Of a stretch of DNA of 64,000 bases, positions 53,499-63,930 are shown piece by piece (within the stretch, counting starts at the first letter, position 1; the number at the start of each line of letters is the position of its first letter). Made by a program: the position numbers and the translations under genes. The notes under the pieces were generated by a model, which was not told where the DNA came from, did not search any database, and saw nothing but the letters and a program-made list of their open reading frames with translations. This DNA comes from Pseudomonas sp. 5P_3.1_Bac2 (GTDB lineage: Bacteria; Pseudomonadota; Gammaproteobacteria; Pseudomonadales; Pseudomonadaceae). Location of the stretch: positions 124,001 to 188,000 of the forward strand of contig NZ_JANLNY010000004.1 in the NCBI RefSeq assembly GCF_025465995.1. The letters are read 5' to 3'.

Positions 53499-54080
53499 AT
53501 GCTAACCCAGGAAGAAGATCAGCAGTTGGTCGACCGCGTACAGCGTGGAGACAAGCGAGCTTTCGATCTGTTGGTGTTGAAGTATCAACACAAGATTCTC
53601 GGGTTGATCGTGCGATTCGTCCACGACAGCCATGAGGCACAGGATGTGGCCCAAGAAGCCTTTGTTAAGGCTTATCGGGCGCTAGGTAATTTTCGTGGCG
53701 ACAGTGCGTTTTATACCTGGCTGTACCGCATCGCTATCAATACGGCGAAGAACTATTTGGTGTCTCGTGGTCGTAGGCCACCAGATAGTGATGTAAGTGC
53801 CGAAGATGCAGAGTTTTACGATGGAGATCATGCGCTCAAGGATATCGAGTCGCCGGAGCGCGCGCTGCTGCGCGATGAAATTGAGGCCACTGTGCATAGA
53901 AGTATCGAACAGTTGCCTGAAGATCTTCGCACTGCACTCACGTTACGTGAGTTTGATGGATTGAGTTATGAAGACATTGCCAATGTTATGCAATGTCCAG
54001 TTGGTACCGTGCGTTCGCGAATTTTTCGTGCACGTGAGGCCATCGATAGATCCCTGCAGCCCTTGTTGCAGGAAGCCTGA
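53499..54080 (+). CDS. algU: ECF sigma factor AlgU (RpoE)
   Basis: 193 residues, sigma-22 of envelope stress and alginate. Region 2 is DLLVLKYQHKILGLIVRFV with DAQDVAQEAFVKAY-type text, region 4 is LPEDLRTALTLREFDGLSYEDIANVMQCPVGTVRSRIFRAR. AAGGAG precedes the ATG. Held by MucA and released by the AlgW/MucP protease cascade; here the operon algU-mucABCD is complete. It should drive its own upstream promoters and probably that of rsmA. Confidence 0.98.
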   Translation: MLTQEEDQQLVDRVQRGDKRAFDLLVLKYQHKILGLIVRFVHDSHEAQDVAQEAFVKAYRALGNFRGDSAFYTWLYRIAINTAKNYLVSRGRRPPDSDVSAEDAEFYDGDHALKDIESPERALLRDEIEATVHRSIEQLPEDLRTALTLREFDGLSYEDIANVMQCPVGTVRSRIFRAREAIDRSLQPLLQEA

Positions 54081-54111
54081 GACAGCGGCGAAAGCCATTT
54101 GAGGAACTGCC

Positions 54112-54702
54112 ATGAGTCAACAAACCCTGCAGGAATCGCTGTCCGCGGTAATGGATAACCAGGCGGATGAACTTGAATTAAGGCGTGTTTTGGCGGCCAG
54201 TGAAGACCCGGAGCTGCGGGCCACTTGGGCGCGTTATCAAACCGCTCGCGCAGCGATGCGCAAAGAAACGCTGTACCCGAGCTTTGATATCTCGGCTGCT
54301 GTATCGGCGGCAATTGCCGATGAGCCGGCGCCTGCGGTGCAAGCTGTCAAGTCCGGTCACTGGCGTTTGGTGAGCCGTTTGGCGGTAGCTGCCTCGGTGA
54401 CCGTGGCCGTGCTGGCGGGTGTGCGCATGTACAACCAAAACGACATTGCCGGGGTTGAGTTGGCTCAACAGAGCGTAGCGCCGATGAGCATGCCGCAAAC
54501 TAATCGCTTGGCGATTTTGGCGGGCTTCAATACCTCAGATGAAGTTTCTGAATCGGCAGCAGTGCCTAACGATAAAGATAGTTCGCAGTGGTATGAAAAG
54601 CGTTTGCCTTCTTATATCCGTCAGCATTCTCAGCAGGCCGCAACGGGTGCTGGCGAAGGTGTGCTGCCGTATGCGCGTGCTGCTAGCTTGGAAGACCGTT
54701 AA
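54112..54702 (+). CDS. mucA: Anti-sigma factor MucA
   Basis: 196 residues, single-pass inner-membrane protein that holds AlgU. N-terminal cytosolic sigma-binding part (ESLSAVMDNQADELELRRVLA, ~1-80), membrane helix ~ residues 86-103 (LVSRLAVAASVTVAVLAGVRM), then a periplasmic part that MucB protects. The frame is intact, with no mucoid-type truncation. 31 bases after algU. Confidence 0.96.
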   Translation: MSQQTLQESLSAVMDNQADELELRRVLAASEDPELRATWARYQTARAAMRKETLYPSFDISAAVSAAIADEPAPAVQAVKSGHWRLVSRLAVAASVTVAVLAGVRMYNQNDIAGVELAQQSVAPMSMPQTNRLAILAGFNTSDEVSESAAVPNDKDSSQWYEKRLPSYIRQHSQQAATGAGEGVLPYARAASLEDR

Positions 54703-54710
54703 GGGGGCGC

Positions 54711-55655
54711 ATGCGCTTTATTCCTTTGCTGCTGTTGTTGGGTACTCCACTTGCACAGCCTGTTATGGCTGGCGACGGTAAGCCACTCTTACAACGTCTG
54801 AACGAAGCGGGGCGTATACAAAGTTTCCACGGGACCTTTGTTTATGACCGCCTCGGGAGTTTTTCCACTCACAATGTTTGGCATCGGGTGGAAGAGGACG
54901 GCAGCTCCCGTGAGCGCATGCAGCAAATTGATGGTACTGATCAGGAAGTGTTGCGGGTCAATGGTCGGGTGCAATGCGCCAGTGGTGCCTTGGCTGATCA
55001 GTTGCAGGGCAGCCAACTATGGCCTGGTCGTGAGTTAAATGCAGATCAGTTGAGTCAGTGGTATGAGTTGGTTGAACTTGGCAGTTCCCGTGTCGCTGGC
55101 CGCTCAACTGATGTACTCGCCGTTATGCCGCGTGATCAGTATCGCTATGGTTTCAAATTCCATCTTGATCAACTCACCGGTCTACCGCTTAAATCTCTGT
55201 TAATCAATGATCGCGGGCAGTTGCTCGAGCGTGTGCAGTTCACTGCGCTTGATGCGGTTGCCCCGCAGCCGCAAGCCCTGCAGCCAAGCTCGGGTTGCCG
55301 GCCAATCAATATGCCTGATGCCACGGTCGCCGCAGCTGCTTGGCGTTCGGATTGGCTGCCGCCAGGTTTTGCGCTGAATGCCGTGACCCAGCGCCGCAGT
55401 CCGGTGACAGATGAGTCAGTGGACTGCTTGGTATATGGCGACGGCTTGGCGCGCTTCTCGGTATTCTTGGAGCCGCTGCGCGATGAGACTGTTGAAGACA
55501 TGCGGGCCCAACTGGGACCGACCGTGGCAGTGTCGCGGCGCATGGCGACCAAAGACGGTGATGTCATGGTTACGGTGATTGGGGAAATACCGATTGGCAC
55601 GGCTGACCGAGTCGCGCTGTCGATGCGCGCCCAAGAGCAAGAGGTGCTGCAGTGA
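54711..55655 (+). CDS. mucB: Periplasmic AlgU regulator MucB
   Basis: 314 residues. Signal peptide (FIPLLLLLGTPLAQPVMA), then the RseB/MucB lipoprotein-like fold (FHGTFVYDRLGSFSTH) and C-terminal domain. It binds the periplasmic part of MucA and shields it from AlgW. Only eight bases after mucA and its stop overlaps the mucC GTG in GTGA. Confidence 0.95.
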   Translation: MRFIPLLLLLGTPLAQPVMAGDGKPLLQRLNEAGRIQSFHGTFVYDRLGSFSTHNVWHRVEEDGSSRERMQQIDGTDQEVLRVNGRVQCASGALADQLQGSQLWPGRELNADQLSQWYELVELGSSRVAGRSTDVLAVMPRDQYRYGFKFHLDQLTGLPLKSLLINDRGQLLERVQFTALDAVAPQPQALQPSSGCRPINMPDATVAAAAWRSDWLPPGFALNAVTQRRSPVTDESVDCLVYGDGLARFSVFLEPLRDETVEDMRAQLGPTVAVSRRMATKDGDVMVTVIGEIPIGTADRVALSMRAQEQEVLQ

Positions 55656-56107
55656 TTGAGGAGCGGGGCCTGGTCACGGCCTTGGAGCCTGGCGCGGTAT
55701 GGGTGCAGACTCAACGTCAGTCGACCTGCTCGGCATGTGCCCTAAAGGCTGGCTGTGGTCAGGGCTTGTCCGCTCAGTTTGGCGGTCGCCGCCAGCGTGA
55801 GGCGGTGCGGGTCTCTGCAGATTTACCCCTCGCCGTTGGCGATGCAGTGGTTCTCGGGGTTCGGGAAGATTTACTGTTAAGTGCTGCCGTGCAGGTTTAT
55901 TTGCTGCCGCTGCTGGGTTTGTTTGCCGGGGCGTTAGTGGCTGAGCAGTTAGCTTGGGCTGAGCCGTGGTTGGTGCTCAGTGCTGTGGGTGGATTTATCG
56001 CGGCATGCGCCGCTGTGCGCTGGCGTAGTCGGCGGGCTGCACTGGACCCTTGTGCACGGGCTATCGTATTGCGTGCGGTAGAACGCGATCCGATCACTGT
56101 GTTATGA
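55652..56107 (+). CDS. mucC: MucC (RseC-like) membrane protein
   Basis: 151 residues with an N-terminal Cys-rich stretch (QSTCSACALKAGCGQG), then two membrane helices (VQVYLLPLLGLFAGALVA and WLVLSAVGGFIAACAAV). The RseC/MucC family modulates sigma-E activity or electron-transfer complexes, with role not settled. GTG start inside the mucB stop. Confidence 0.92.
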   Translation: MIEERGLVTALEPGAVWVQTQRQSTCSACALKAGCGQGLSAQFGGRRQREAVRVSADLPLAVGDAVVLGVREDLLLSAAVQVYLLPLLGLFAGALVAEQLAWAEPWLVLSAVGGFIAACAAVRWRSRRAALDPCARAIVLRAVERDPITVL

Positions 56108-56135
56108 GACTTTTCCTTATCTGATGGGGAGTTGT

Positions 56136-57575
56136 ATGTCGAAGCTTGGTTTGAAACATTACTTTGTTGCGGTAGTCGCCGCCTTGACGTTTAGTCAGGC
56201 TATGGCGGCTCAAGCCAACCTGCCGGATTTCACTGAGCTGGTCCAGGAAGCCTCGCCAGCGGTCGTCAACATCAGTACCCGGCAGAAATTGCCTGAGCGT
56301 GCGGTGGCGGGTGCCGGGCAGCTGAATATCCCGGATCTTGAAGGCTTGCCGCCGATTTTCCGTGAGTTCTTCGAGCGCAGCATGCCGCAGGCGCCGCGCA
56401 ACCCAGACAACGGTGGGCGGCAGCGTGAAGCGCAGTCGCTGGGGTCGGGCTTCATCATCTCCGCCGACGGCTATGTGCTGACCAACAACCATGTGATTGC
56501 AGATGCCGATGAAATCATCGTACGCCTGTCTGATCGCAGTGAGCTGCAAGCCAAGCTGATTGGTGCGGACCCACGCAGTGACGTGGCCCTGCTGAAGATC
56601 GATGGCAAAAACCTGCCGACCGTTAAGCTGGGTAAGTCTGATGAGTTGAAAGTCGGTGAGTGGGTGTTGGCTATCGGTTCGCCGTTTGGCTTTGATCACT
56701 CGGTCACCGCCGGTATCGTCAGTGCCAAAGGTCGTAGCCTGCCTAACGAGAGCTATGTACCGTTTATCCAAACTGACGTAGCGATCAACCCAGGTAACTC
56801 TGGCGGTCCGCTGTTTAACTTGGCCGGTGAAGTGGTCGGGATTAACTCGCAGATCTTCACCCGCTCCGGCGGTTTCATGGGTTTGTCGTTTGCCATCCCA
56901 ATCAGTGTGGTGATGGATGTGGCCGACCAACTGAAGAAAGACGGCAAGGTCAGCCGCGGCTGGCTGGGTGTGGTCATTCAGGAAGTGAATAAAGATCTGG
57001 CTGAGTCCTTTGGTCTGGAAAAACCAGCCGGTGCTCTGGTTGCGCAGGTGCTGGAAGACGGCCCGGCTGCTAAGGGTGGTCTGCAAGTCGGTGACGTGAT
57101 TCTCAGTCTGGATGGCAAGCCGATCGAGATGTCCGCTGACCTTCCACATCTGGTTGGCGCGCTTAAGCCGGGTGCCAGCATTGAACTGAATGTGGTGCGC
57201 GATGGCGCGCGCAAAAACCTCAAACTGAGCATCGGTTCGCTGCCAGAAGATGGTGATGCCGTGGCCAACGCTGGCGCTCCTGGTGCTGAGCGCAGCAGCA
57301 ATCGCTTGGGCGTTAAGGTGGTCGAGTTGACCGCTGAGCAGAAAAAGAGCCTCGACCTTAAAGGTGGTGTCTCTATCACTGAGGTGCTTGATGGCCCAGC
57401 GGCACTGATTGGTCTGCGTCCGGGTGATGTGATCACTCACCTGAACAACCAAGCTATCAATTCGGCGAAAGTCTTCACTGAAGTGGCGCAAGCTCTGCCG
57501 AAAAACCGTTCGGTGTCGATGCGCGTGCTGCGTCAGGGACGTGCCAGCTTTATCACCTTTAAGTTGGCCGAGTAG
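56136..57575 (+). CDS. mucD: Periplasmic serine protease MucD (DegP-like)
   Basis: 479 residues. Signal peptide (FVAVVAALTFSQAMAA), trypsin-like domain with triad His119 (TNNHVIADA), Asp149 (DPRSDVALLKI), Ser222 (NPGNSGGPLF), then two PDZ domains (~255-350 and ~385-475). Degrades misfolded envelope proteins and indirectly lowers AlgU activity. The start with GGGGAG is four codons inside the longest frame. A terminator follows. Confidence 0.96.
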   Translation: MSKLGLKHYFVAVVAALTFSQAMAAQANLPDFTELVQEASPAVVNISTRQKLPERAVAGAGQLNIPDLEGLPPIFREFFERSMPQAPRNPDNGGRQREAQSLGSGFIISADGYVLTNNHVIADADEIIVRLSDRSELQAKLIGADPRSDVALLKIDGKNLPTVKLGKSDELKVGEWVLAIGSPFGFDHSVTAGIVSAKGRSLPNESYVPFIQTDVAINPGNSGGPLFNLAGEVVGINSQIFTRSGGFMGLSFAIPISVVMDVADQLKKDGKVSRGWLGVVIQEVNKDLAESFGLEKPAGALVAQVLEDGPAAKGGLQVGDVILSLDGKPIEMSADLPHLVGALKPGASIELNVVRDGARKNLKLSIGSLPEDGDAVANAGAPGAERSSNRLGVKVVELTAEQKKSLDLKGGVSITEVLDGPAALIGLRPGDVITHLNNQAINSAKVFTEVAQALPKNRSVSMRVLRQGRASFITFKLAE

Positions 57576-57594
57576 GGCGCTTATAGGTAAGGGG

Positions 57595-57618
57595 AGGGCG
57601 GCTTAGGCCGCCCTTTTG
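57595..57618 (+). terminator. Terminator after mucD
   Basis: AGGGCGGC-TTAG-GCCGCCCT followed by TTTTGCTT; eight GC-rich pairs, ending the algU-mucABCD operon. Confidence 0.88.
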
Positions 57619-57723
57619 CTTGTTGGGCGTTAGTACATTGGATGACGGCCCTGCAGGCTTTCGGGTACACTTCGCGGCTATTTTCGGCGGCCTGTCGCCT
57701 GCAACCTTTTTGAGTGTTGATCC

Positions 57724-59523
57724 GTGAGTGATTTGAGTCATATCCGCAATTTCTCCATCATCGCCCACATTGACCACGGCAAGTCGACCTTGGCCGACCG
57801 GTTTATCCAAATGTGTGGTGGTTTGGCCGATCGTGAAATGGAGGCCCAGGTACTGGACTCCATGGATCTGGAGCGTGAGCGCGGGATCACCATTAAGGCG
57901 CACAGCGTCACCCTGCATTACAAAGCTCAAGATGGCGTTACTTACCAGCTGAACTTCATTGACACCCCCGGCCACGTTGACTTCACCTACGAAGTCAGCC
58001 GCTCACTGGCCGCCTGTGAGGGCGCGCTGCTGGTGGTTGACGCCGGTCAAGGCGTGGAAGCGCAATCGGTCGCCAACTGCTACACCGCCATCGAGCAAGG
58101 CCTGGAAGTAATGCCAGTGCTGAACAAGATGGACCTGCCGCAAGCCGATCCGGACCGCGTTAAAGAAGAAATCGAGAAAATCATCGGTATCGATGCCACC
58201 GACGCCGTAGCCTGTAGCGCCAAAAGTGGCATGGGGGTGTTGGATGTGCTGGAGCGTCTGGTACAGACCATCCCGGCTCCGACTGGCGATATCGACGCGC
58301 CGCTGCAAGCATTGATCATCGACTCGTGGTTCGATAACTACTTGGGCGTGGTGTCCCTGGTCCGTGTGCGTCACGGTCGGGTGAAGAAGGGCGATAAGAT
58401 TCTGGTTAAGTCCACCGGCAAGGTGCACTTGGTCGACAGCGTCGGTGTCTTCACGCCGAAACACACCGCCACCGCAGACCTTAAGGCCGGCGAAGTGGGC
58501 TTTATCATCGCCAGTATCAAGGACATTCACGGCGCGCCAGTGGGCGACACCCTGACCTTGAACAGCACGCCGGAAGTCGAAGTGCTGCCTGGCTTTAAAC
58601 GTATCCAGCCGCAGGTCTACGCCGGCTTGTTCCCGGTCAGTTCCGAAGACTTCGAAGACTTCCGCGATGCCCTGCAAAAGTTGACCCTCAACGATTCGTC
58701 GTTGCAGTACCTGCCGGAAAGCTCCGATGCCCTGGGCTTTGGCTTCCGTTGCGGGTTCCTCGGCATGCTGCACATGGAGATCATCCAGGAGCGCCTGGAG
58801 CGCGAATACGACCTGGATCTGATCACCACGGCGCCGAGCGTAATTTTTGAGGTGCTGCTGAAAACTGGCGAAACCATTTACGTCGATAACCCCTCCAAGC
58901 TGCCGGATGTTTCCTCGGTTGAAGACTTCCGCGAGCCAATCGTGTCCGCCACCATTCTGGTGCCGCAGGAGCATCTGGGTAACGTGATTACCCTGTGCAT
59001 CGAGAAGCGCGGTGTGCAGCGCGACATGCAATTCCTCGGTAGCCAAGTACAGGTTCGTTACGACCTGCCGATGAATGAAGTGGTACTGGACTTCTTCGAC
59101 CGGTTGAAATCCACCAGTCGCGGCTATGCTTCGTTGGATTACCAGTTTGACCGCTATCAGTCGGCCAACCTGGTTAAGTTGGACGTGTTGATCAACGGCG
59201 ACAAGGTCGATGCCTTGGCCCTGATCGTGCACCGCGACAACGCGCACTATAAAGGTCGCGCGTTGACCGAGAAGATGAAGGAACTGATTCCTCGGCAGAT
59301 GTTTGATGTGGCGATTCAGGCGGCCATTGGTGGCCAAATCGTCGCGCGGACTACAGTCAAGGCGCTGCGCAAGAACGTGCTGGCCAAATGCTACGGTGGC
59401 GACGTAAGCCGTAAGCGTAAGCTGCTGGAAAAGCAAAAGGCCGGTAAGAAACGGATGAAGCAAGTAGGTAATGTGGAGATCCCACAGGAAGCCTTCCTTG
59501 CGGTACTCAGGTTGGAAAGCTAA
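57724..59523 (+). CDS. lepA: Elongation factor 4 (LepA)
   Basis: 599 residues, ribosome-back-translocating GTPase. G1 [10 protein letters not shown]3 DTPGH, G4 NKMD, and the LepA-specific C-terminal domain ([39 protein letters not shown] in pieces). Starts with GTG. Leads the lepA-lepB-DUF4845-rnc-era-recO-pdxJ cluster. Confidence 0.97.
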   Translation: MSDLSHIRNFSIIAHIDHGKSTLADRFIQMCGGLADREMEAQVLDSMDLERERGITIKAHSVTLHYKAQDGVTYQLNFIDTPGHVDFTYEVSRSLAACEGALLVVDAGQGVEAQSVANCYTAIEQGLEVMPVLNKMDLPQADPDRVKEEIEKIIGIDATDAVACSAKSGMGVLDVLERLVQTIPAPTGDIDAPLQALIIDSWFDNYLGVVSLVRVRHGRVKKGDKILVKSTGKVHLVDSVGVFTPKHTATADLKAGEVGFIIASIKDIHGAPVGDTLTLNSTPEVEVLPGFKRIQPQVYAGLFPVSSEDFEDFRDALQKLTLNDSSLQYLPESSDALGFGFRCGFLGMLHMEIIQERLEREYDLDLITTAPSVIFEVLLKTGETIYVDNPSKLPDVSSVEDFREPIVSATILVPQEHLGNVITLCIEKRGVQRDMQFLGSQVQVRYDLPMNEVVLDFFDRLKSTSRGYASLDYQFDRYQSANLVKLDVLINGDKVDALALIVHRDNAHYKGRALTEKMKELIPRQMFDVAIQAAIGGQIVARTTVKALRKNVLAKCYGGDVSRKRKLLEKQKAGKKRMKQVGNVEIPQEAFLAVLRLES

Positions 59524-59528
59524 TTCCT

Positions 59529-60383
59529 ATGTCATTCAATTTACCGCTGTTCCTGGTTGTTGCGGTCGCCATCTGTGGCGCCCTGGCTTTGCTTGATCTG
59601 ATCTTTCTGGCGCCACGCCGGCGAGCAGCTATTGCTACCTATCAGGGCCAGGTGACTGAGCCAGATGCGGCGGTGGTTGAGCGCTTGAACAAAGAGCCGA
59701 TGCTGGTGGAGTACGGTAAATCGTTCTTCCCGGTGCTGTTCATTGTGTTGGTACTGCGTTCGTTCTTGCTCGAGCCGTTCCAGATTCCGTCGGGTTCGAT
59801 GAAACCGACCCTGGAAGTGGGCGACTTTATTCTGGTGAATAAATTTGCCTACGGCATTCGCCTGCCGGTGTGGGACACCAAGGTGATTGAGGTGGGGGAT
59901 CCGCAGCGTGGTGACGTCATGGTGTTCCGCTACCCCAGCGACCCAGACGTTAACTACATCAAGCGTGTAGTTGGCTTGGCCGGTGATCGTGTCGCCTATA
60001 GCAGCGACAAGCGCCTGACCATCAACGGTGAGTTAGTCGCGCAGCAACTGCTCGGCACTGAGCCCGGCAGCCTTGGCAGCGTGGAGCTGTACAAGGAAAA
60101 ACTGGGCGCGGTGGAGCATGAAATCCGTAAGGAAATGCAGCGCTACCGAATTGAGCCGGGCCGTGAGTGGACGGTGCCTAAAGGCTACTATTTCATGATG
60201 GGCGACAACCGCGACAACTCCAACGACAGCCGTTATTGGCACGACGCCAACATCCCGAAAGAGCTGTGGGGCATGGTTCCAGATCAGAACATCGTCGGCA
60301 AAGCCTTTGCCGTGTGGATGAGCTGGCCGACTCCCAAAGCCAAGAATCTGCCTAACTTCAGTCGTGTAGGTTTGATTCACTGA
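59529..60383 (+). CDS. lepB: Signal peptidase I LepB
   Basis: 284 residues, inner-membrane peptidase. Two N-terminal helices (~5-25 and ~65-85), catalytic Ser90 in PSGSMKPTL and Lys145 in YIKRVVGL, and GDNRDNSNDSR (box E). Five bases after lepA, so coupled. Confidence 0.97.
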   Translation: MSFNLPLFLVVAVAICGALALLDLIFLAPRRRAAIATYQGQVTEPDAAVVERLNKEPMLVEYGKSFFPVLFIVLVLRSFLLEPFQIPSGSMKPTLEVGDFILVNKFAYGIRLPVWDTKVIEVGDPQRGDVMVFRYPSDPDVNYIKRVVGLAGDRVAYSSDKRLTINGELVAQQLLGTEPGSLGSVELYKEKLGAVEHEIRKEMQRYRIEPGREWTVPKGYYFMMGDNRDNSNDSRYWHDANIPKELWGMVPDQNIVGKAFAVWMSWPTPKAKNLPNFSRVGLIH

Positions 60384-60484
60384 TTTGCTGGCCAATTTGC
60401 GACGCGCTTAGCAGCAGCGTCGCGGGCTACCTATAGTCTTAGCGGCAGCCATGTGGCGTCACAGCAAATGAGTTTGGGGAAAAC

Positions 60485-60862
60485 ATGAAATCTGCGCATT
60501 CGCAAAAGGGTATGTCGTTACTGGGCTGGTTGGTCGTGCTCTGTGTGGTCGCGTTCCTTGCCAGTGCCACCTTTAAAGTGTTGCCGCATTATTTCGACTA
60601 CATGTCGATGGTCAAAGTGATTAACTCTGTGGAAACCGACAAATCGTCGGAAGTCCGCACTGTGGCTGATTTCTACTCTCATGTGAGCCGCGGTATGGAG
60701 GTCAACAATATTCGTGACCTCGATCTGCAAAAGGCGCTTAAAGTGAGCCTAGAAAACAACCAATTCCATGCACTGCTCAAGTATGAGAAGCGCGAGGTGC
60801 TGATTAAGAACCTCGATCTGGTAGTGCGTTTCGATAAAGAATTCAATGTGCGAATGCCGTGA
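60485..60862 (+). CDS. DUF4845 membrane protein
   Basis: 125 residues, one N-terminal membrane helix ([19 protein letters not shown]) and a periplasmic domain. Found between lepB and rnc in many pseudomonads; function unknown. GTGA overlap with rnc. Confidence 0.9.
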   Translation: MKSAHSQKGMSLLGWLVVLCVVAFLASATFKVLPHYFDYMSMVKVINSVETDKSSEVRTVADFYSHVSRGMEVNNIRDLDLQKALKVSLENNQFHALLKYEKREVLIKNLDLVVRFDKEFNVRMP

Positions 60863-61548
60863 CCCTTTCGTTAGACCGTCTTGAGCGTAAGCTCGGCTAT
60901 ACCTTCAAAGACCAGGACCTGATGGTCCTGGCCCTCACTCACCGCAGCTTTGCCGGGCGTAACAATGAGCGCCTGGAGTTCTTAGGTGATGCCATCCTTA
61001 ACTTTGTCGCCGGCGAGGCGCTGTTTCAGCGCTTCCCCATGGCCCGTGAAGGTCAGTTGTCGCGTTTGCGCGCCCGTCTGGTGAAGGGCGAAACCCTGGC
61101 CATCTTGGCCCGTGGTTTTGACTTAGGCGACTACCTGCGTTTGGGCTCCGGTGAGTTGAAAAGCGGCGGCTACCGCCGTGAGTCGATCCTGGCCGATGCT
61201 TTGGAAGCCTTGATCGGTGCCATCTATCTGGACACCGGTATGGAGTCGGCGCGCGAGCGCGTGCTGGCCTGGCTGACCACTGAACTGGAAAGCCTGACCC
61301 TGGTCGACACCAACAAAGATCCAAAAACCCGCCTGCAAGAGTTCTTGCAGTCCCGTGGTTGTGAACTGCCACGCTATGAAGTGGTGGATATTCAAGGCGA
61401 GCCGCATTGCCGCACCTTCGTGGTGGAGTGCCAGGTTAGCCTTTTGCATGAGAAGACCCTGGGCCAGGGCGCCAGCCGGCGGATCGCCGAGCAGGTGGCC
61501 GCAGCGGCAGCGCTGATTGCCCTAGGGGTGGAGAATGGTAATGACTGA
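60859..61548 (+). CDS. rnc: Ribonuclease III
   Basis: 229 residues. Signature [14 protein letters not shown], second acidic site in [16 protein letters not shown], and C-terminal dsRNA-binding domain ([11 protein letters not shown] ... [15 protein letters not shown]). GTG start. Overlaps era by eight bases. Confidence 0.97.
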   Translation: MTLSLDRLERKLGYTFKDQDLMVLALTHRSFAGRNNERLEFLGDAILNFVAGEALFQRFPMAREGQLSRLRARLVKGETLAILARGFDLGDYLRLGSGELKSGGYRRESILADALEALIGAIYLDTGMESARERVLAWLTTELESLTLVDTNKDPKTRLQEFLQSRGCELPRYEVVDIQGEPHCRTFVVECQVSLLHEKTLGQGASRRIAEQVAAAAALIALGVENGND

Positions 61549-62443
61549 TACACCTGTTACGCGCTGTGGCTATGTCGCCATCGTCGGCCGGCCCAACGTG
61601 GGCAAGTCGACTCTGCTGAACCATATCCTCGGGCAGAAGCTCGCGATCACTTCGCGTAAACCGCAGACCACACGGCACAACATGCTCGGTATCAAAACCG
61701 AAGGTGAGGTGCAGGCGATCTATGTGGACACGCCCGGTCTGCATAAGAACAACGAGAAAGCCCTCAACCGCTACATGAACAAGAACGCTTCCTCGGCGCT
61801 GAAAGACGTCGACGTGGTGATCTTCGTGGTGGATCGCACCCGCTGGACTGACGAAGACCAGATGGTGCTGGAGCGCGTGCAATACGTTGAAGGTCCGGTG
61901 ATTCTGGCGATCAACAAAACCGACCGTATCGAAGACAAAGCTGAGCTGATGCCGCACCTGGAGTGGTTGGCGCAGCAACTGCCGAACGCGGAAATCGTAC
62001 CGGTCTCGGCGCAGCAGGGGCATAACCTCGACACCTTGGAAAAACTGGTGGGCGAGCGTCTGCCAGAGGGTGTGCACTTCTTCCCTGAAGATCAGGTTAC
62101 CGACCGCTCCAGCCGCTTCTTTGCCGCTGAGCTGGTACGCGAGAAGATCATGCGTCAGCTCGGTGCTGAGCTGCCGTATCAGATCACCGTGGAAATTGAG
62201 GAATTCAAGCGCGAAGGGCGCATCCTGCATATCCATGCGCTGATTCTGGTCGAGCGTGACGGGCAGAAGAAAATCATCATTGGCGACAAAGGCGAGCGGA
62301 TCAAACGCATCGGCCAGGAGGCGCGTAAAGACATGGAGGTCATGTTCGACTCCAAGGTTATGCTCAACCTGTGGGTCAAGGTCAAAGGTGGCTGGTCCGA
62401 TGACGAGCGCGCCCTGCGTTCCTTGGGCTACGACGATATCTGA
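61541..62443 (+). CDS. era: GTPase Era
   Basis: 300 residues. GTPase motifs [18 protein letters not shown], and the C-terminal KH domain ([22 protein letters not shown]). Binds 16S rRNA 3' end in 30S assembly. Starts inside the rnc end with GGTGGAG ahead; an earlier ATG two codons upstream lies too close to that site. Confidence 0.97.
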   Translation: MTDTPVTRCGYVAIVGRPNVGKSTLLNHILGQKLAITSRKPQTTRHNMLGIKTEGEVQAIYVDTPGLHKNNEKALNRYMNKNASSALKDVDVVIFVVDRTRWTDEDQMVLERVQYVEGPVILAINKTDRIEDKAELMPHLEWLAQQLPNAEIVPVSAQQGHNLDTLEKLVGERLPEGVHFFPEDQVTDRSSRFFAAELVREKIMRQLGAELPYQITVEIEEFKREGRILHIHALILVERDGQKKIIIGDKGERIKRIGQEARKDMEVMFDSKVMLNLWVKVKGGWSDDERALRSLGYDDI

Positions 62444-62489
62444 TAGCCCTCTGGGCGCACCCCGCGCCCAGCTTTGCGAGTAGCTCAGC

Positions 62490-63188
62490 ATGCTTGCCCA
62501 AAGCCAGCCGGCCTATGTGTTACACAGCCGGGCCTACCGTGAAAGTAGCGCGCTGGTGGATTTCCTCACGCCACAAGGGCGCCTGCGTGCCGTGCTACGC
62601 GGCGCACGGGGCAAGGCAGGCAGCTTGGCGCGGGCATTTATCCCCTTAGAGGCCGAGTTTCGTGGGCGTGGCGAGCTGAAAAACGTCGCGCGCCTAGAGC
62701 CTGCTGGCATCCCCAATTTACTCAGTGGCGAAGCACTGTTTAGCGGCATCTACCTCAATGAGCTGTTGATGCGCCTGCTCCCCGCTGAAGATCCGCACCC
62801 GGCGCTGTTTGAACACTACGCCTTAACGCTGGTGGCGTTGGCCCAAGGCCGCGCCCTGGAGCCGTTGCTGCGTGCTTTTGAATGGCGCTTGCTGGACGAG
62901 CTGGGCTATGGTTTTGCCCTTGATCGCGATTGTCAGGGTCAGCCCATAGTTGCCAGCGCTCTGTATCGACTGAATAACGAAAGCGGCCTGATGCCCGTGG
63001 GGCAGTTGCAGGCCGGCGTCTTTCAAGGCGCCGATTTACTTGCTATGGCCGATGCTAACTGGAGTGCCGTGGGTGCTCTGGCGGCGGCCAAGCGCCTGAT
63101 GCGCCAAGCTCTGGCGCCCCATCTCGGTGGCCGACCGCTGGTTAGCCGCGAACTTTTTATGACGCTCAAGGAGCCAAGCCGTGACTGA
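62490..63188 (+). CDS. recO: DNA repair protein RecO
   Basis: 232 residues. N-terminal OB-fold ([35 protein letters not shown] in pieces) and helical C-terminal part. Loads RecA with RecR. Its end overlaps the pdxJ start by eight bases. Confidence 0.95.
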   Translation: MLAQSQPAYVLHSRAYRESSALVDFLTPQGRLRAVLRGARGKAGSLARAFIPLEAEFRGRGELKNVARLEPAGIPNLLSGEALFSGIYLNELLMRLLPAEDPHPALFEHYALTLVALAQGRALEPLLRAFEWRLLDELGYGFALDRDCQGQPIVASALYRLNNESGLMPVGQLQAGVFQGADLLAMADANWSAVGALAAAKRLMRQALAPHLGGRPLVSRELFMTLKEPSRD

Positions 63189-63927
63189 TGCCAATCGTAT
63201 TCTCTTGGGGGTCAATATCGACCACGTCGCCACCCTGCGCCAAGCCCGTGGTACGCGCTACCCGGACCCGGTGAAGGCCGCGTTGGATGCCGAAGGGGCC
63301 GGCGCTGACGGCATTACCGTGCATCTGCGTGAGGACCGTCGGCATATCCAAGAGCGCGACGTGCTCGTGCTCAAAGAAGTGCTGCAAACGCGAATGAACT
63401 TCGAGATGGGCGTCACCGAAGAGATGCTCGCCTTTGCTGAAAGCATTCGCCCTGAGCATGTCTGTCTGGTCCCGGAAACCCGTCAGGAACTGACCACCGA
63501 AGGCGGTTTGGATGTGGCCGGGCAAGAGGCGCGCATTGCTGCGGCGGTGGCGCGCTTAAGCAAGATTGGCTGCGAAGTGTCGCTGTTTATCGACCCGGAC
63601 CCCGTGCAGATTGAGGCTTCCAAGCGCGTTGGCGCGCCGGCTGTGGAGTTGCACACCGGGCGCTATGCCGATGCCCATAGCCCGCAAGAGAGTGCCCACG
63701 AGCTTGAGCGTATCCGCCAGGGCGTCGCTTGCGGCGTCGGTTTGGGCTTGATCGTGAATGCCGGTCACGGTCTGCACTATCACAACGTTGAAGCGGTGGC
63801 GGCCATCCCCGGCATCAACGAGCTGAATATCGGTCATGCCTTGGTCAGCCATGCGCTGTTTGTCGGCTTTAAGCAGGCCGTGGTGGAAATGAAGGACCTG
63901 ATCAGCGCCGCCGCGCCGCGTCGCTAA
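63181..63927 (+). CDS. pdxJ: Pyridoxine 5'-phosphate synthase PdxJ
   Basis: 248 residues, TIM barrel. Condenses 1-deoxyxylulose 5-phosphate with aminoacetone phosphate. Active-site text: [45 protein letters not shown] and [11 protein letters not shown]. Starts with GTG after AAGGAG. Last full gene of the window. Confidence 0.97.
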   Translation: MTDANRILLGVNIDHVATLRQARGTRYPDPVKAALDAEGAGADGITVHLREDRRHIQERDVLVLKEVLQTRMNFEMGVTEEMLAFAESIRPEHVCLVPETRQELTTEGGLDVAGQEARIAAAVARLSKIGCEVSLFIDPDPVQIEASKRVGAPAVELHTGRYADAHSPQESAHELERIRQGVACGVGLGLIVNAGHGLHYHNVEAVAAIPGINELNIGHALVSHALFVGFKQAVVEMKDLISAAAPRR

Positions 63928-63930
63928 AGC

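Noticed and set aside
54112..54702. Mucoid-type truncation of mucA
   Set aside because: The frame is full length (196 residues) with membrane helix and periplasmic part.
58003..59463. A 486-codon minus-strand frame opposite lepA, and a 465-codon frame opposite mucD
   Set aside because: Both are antisense shadows of strongly codon-biased genes and show no recognisable domains.
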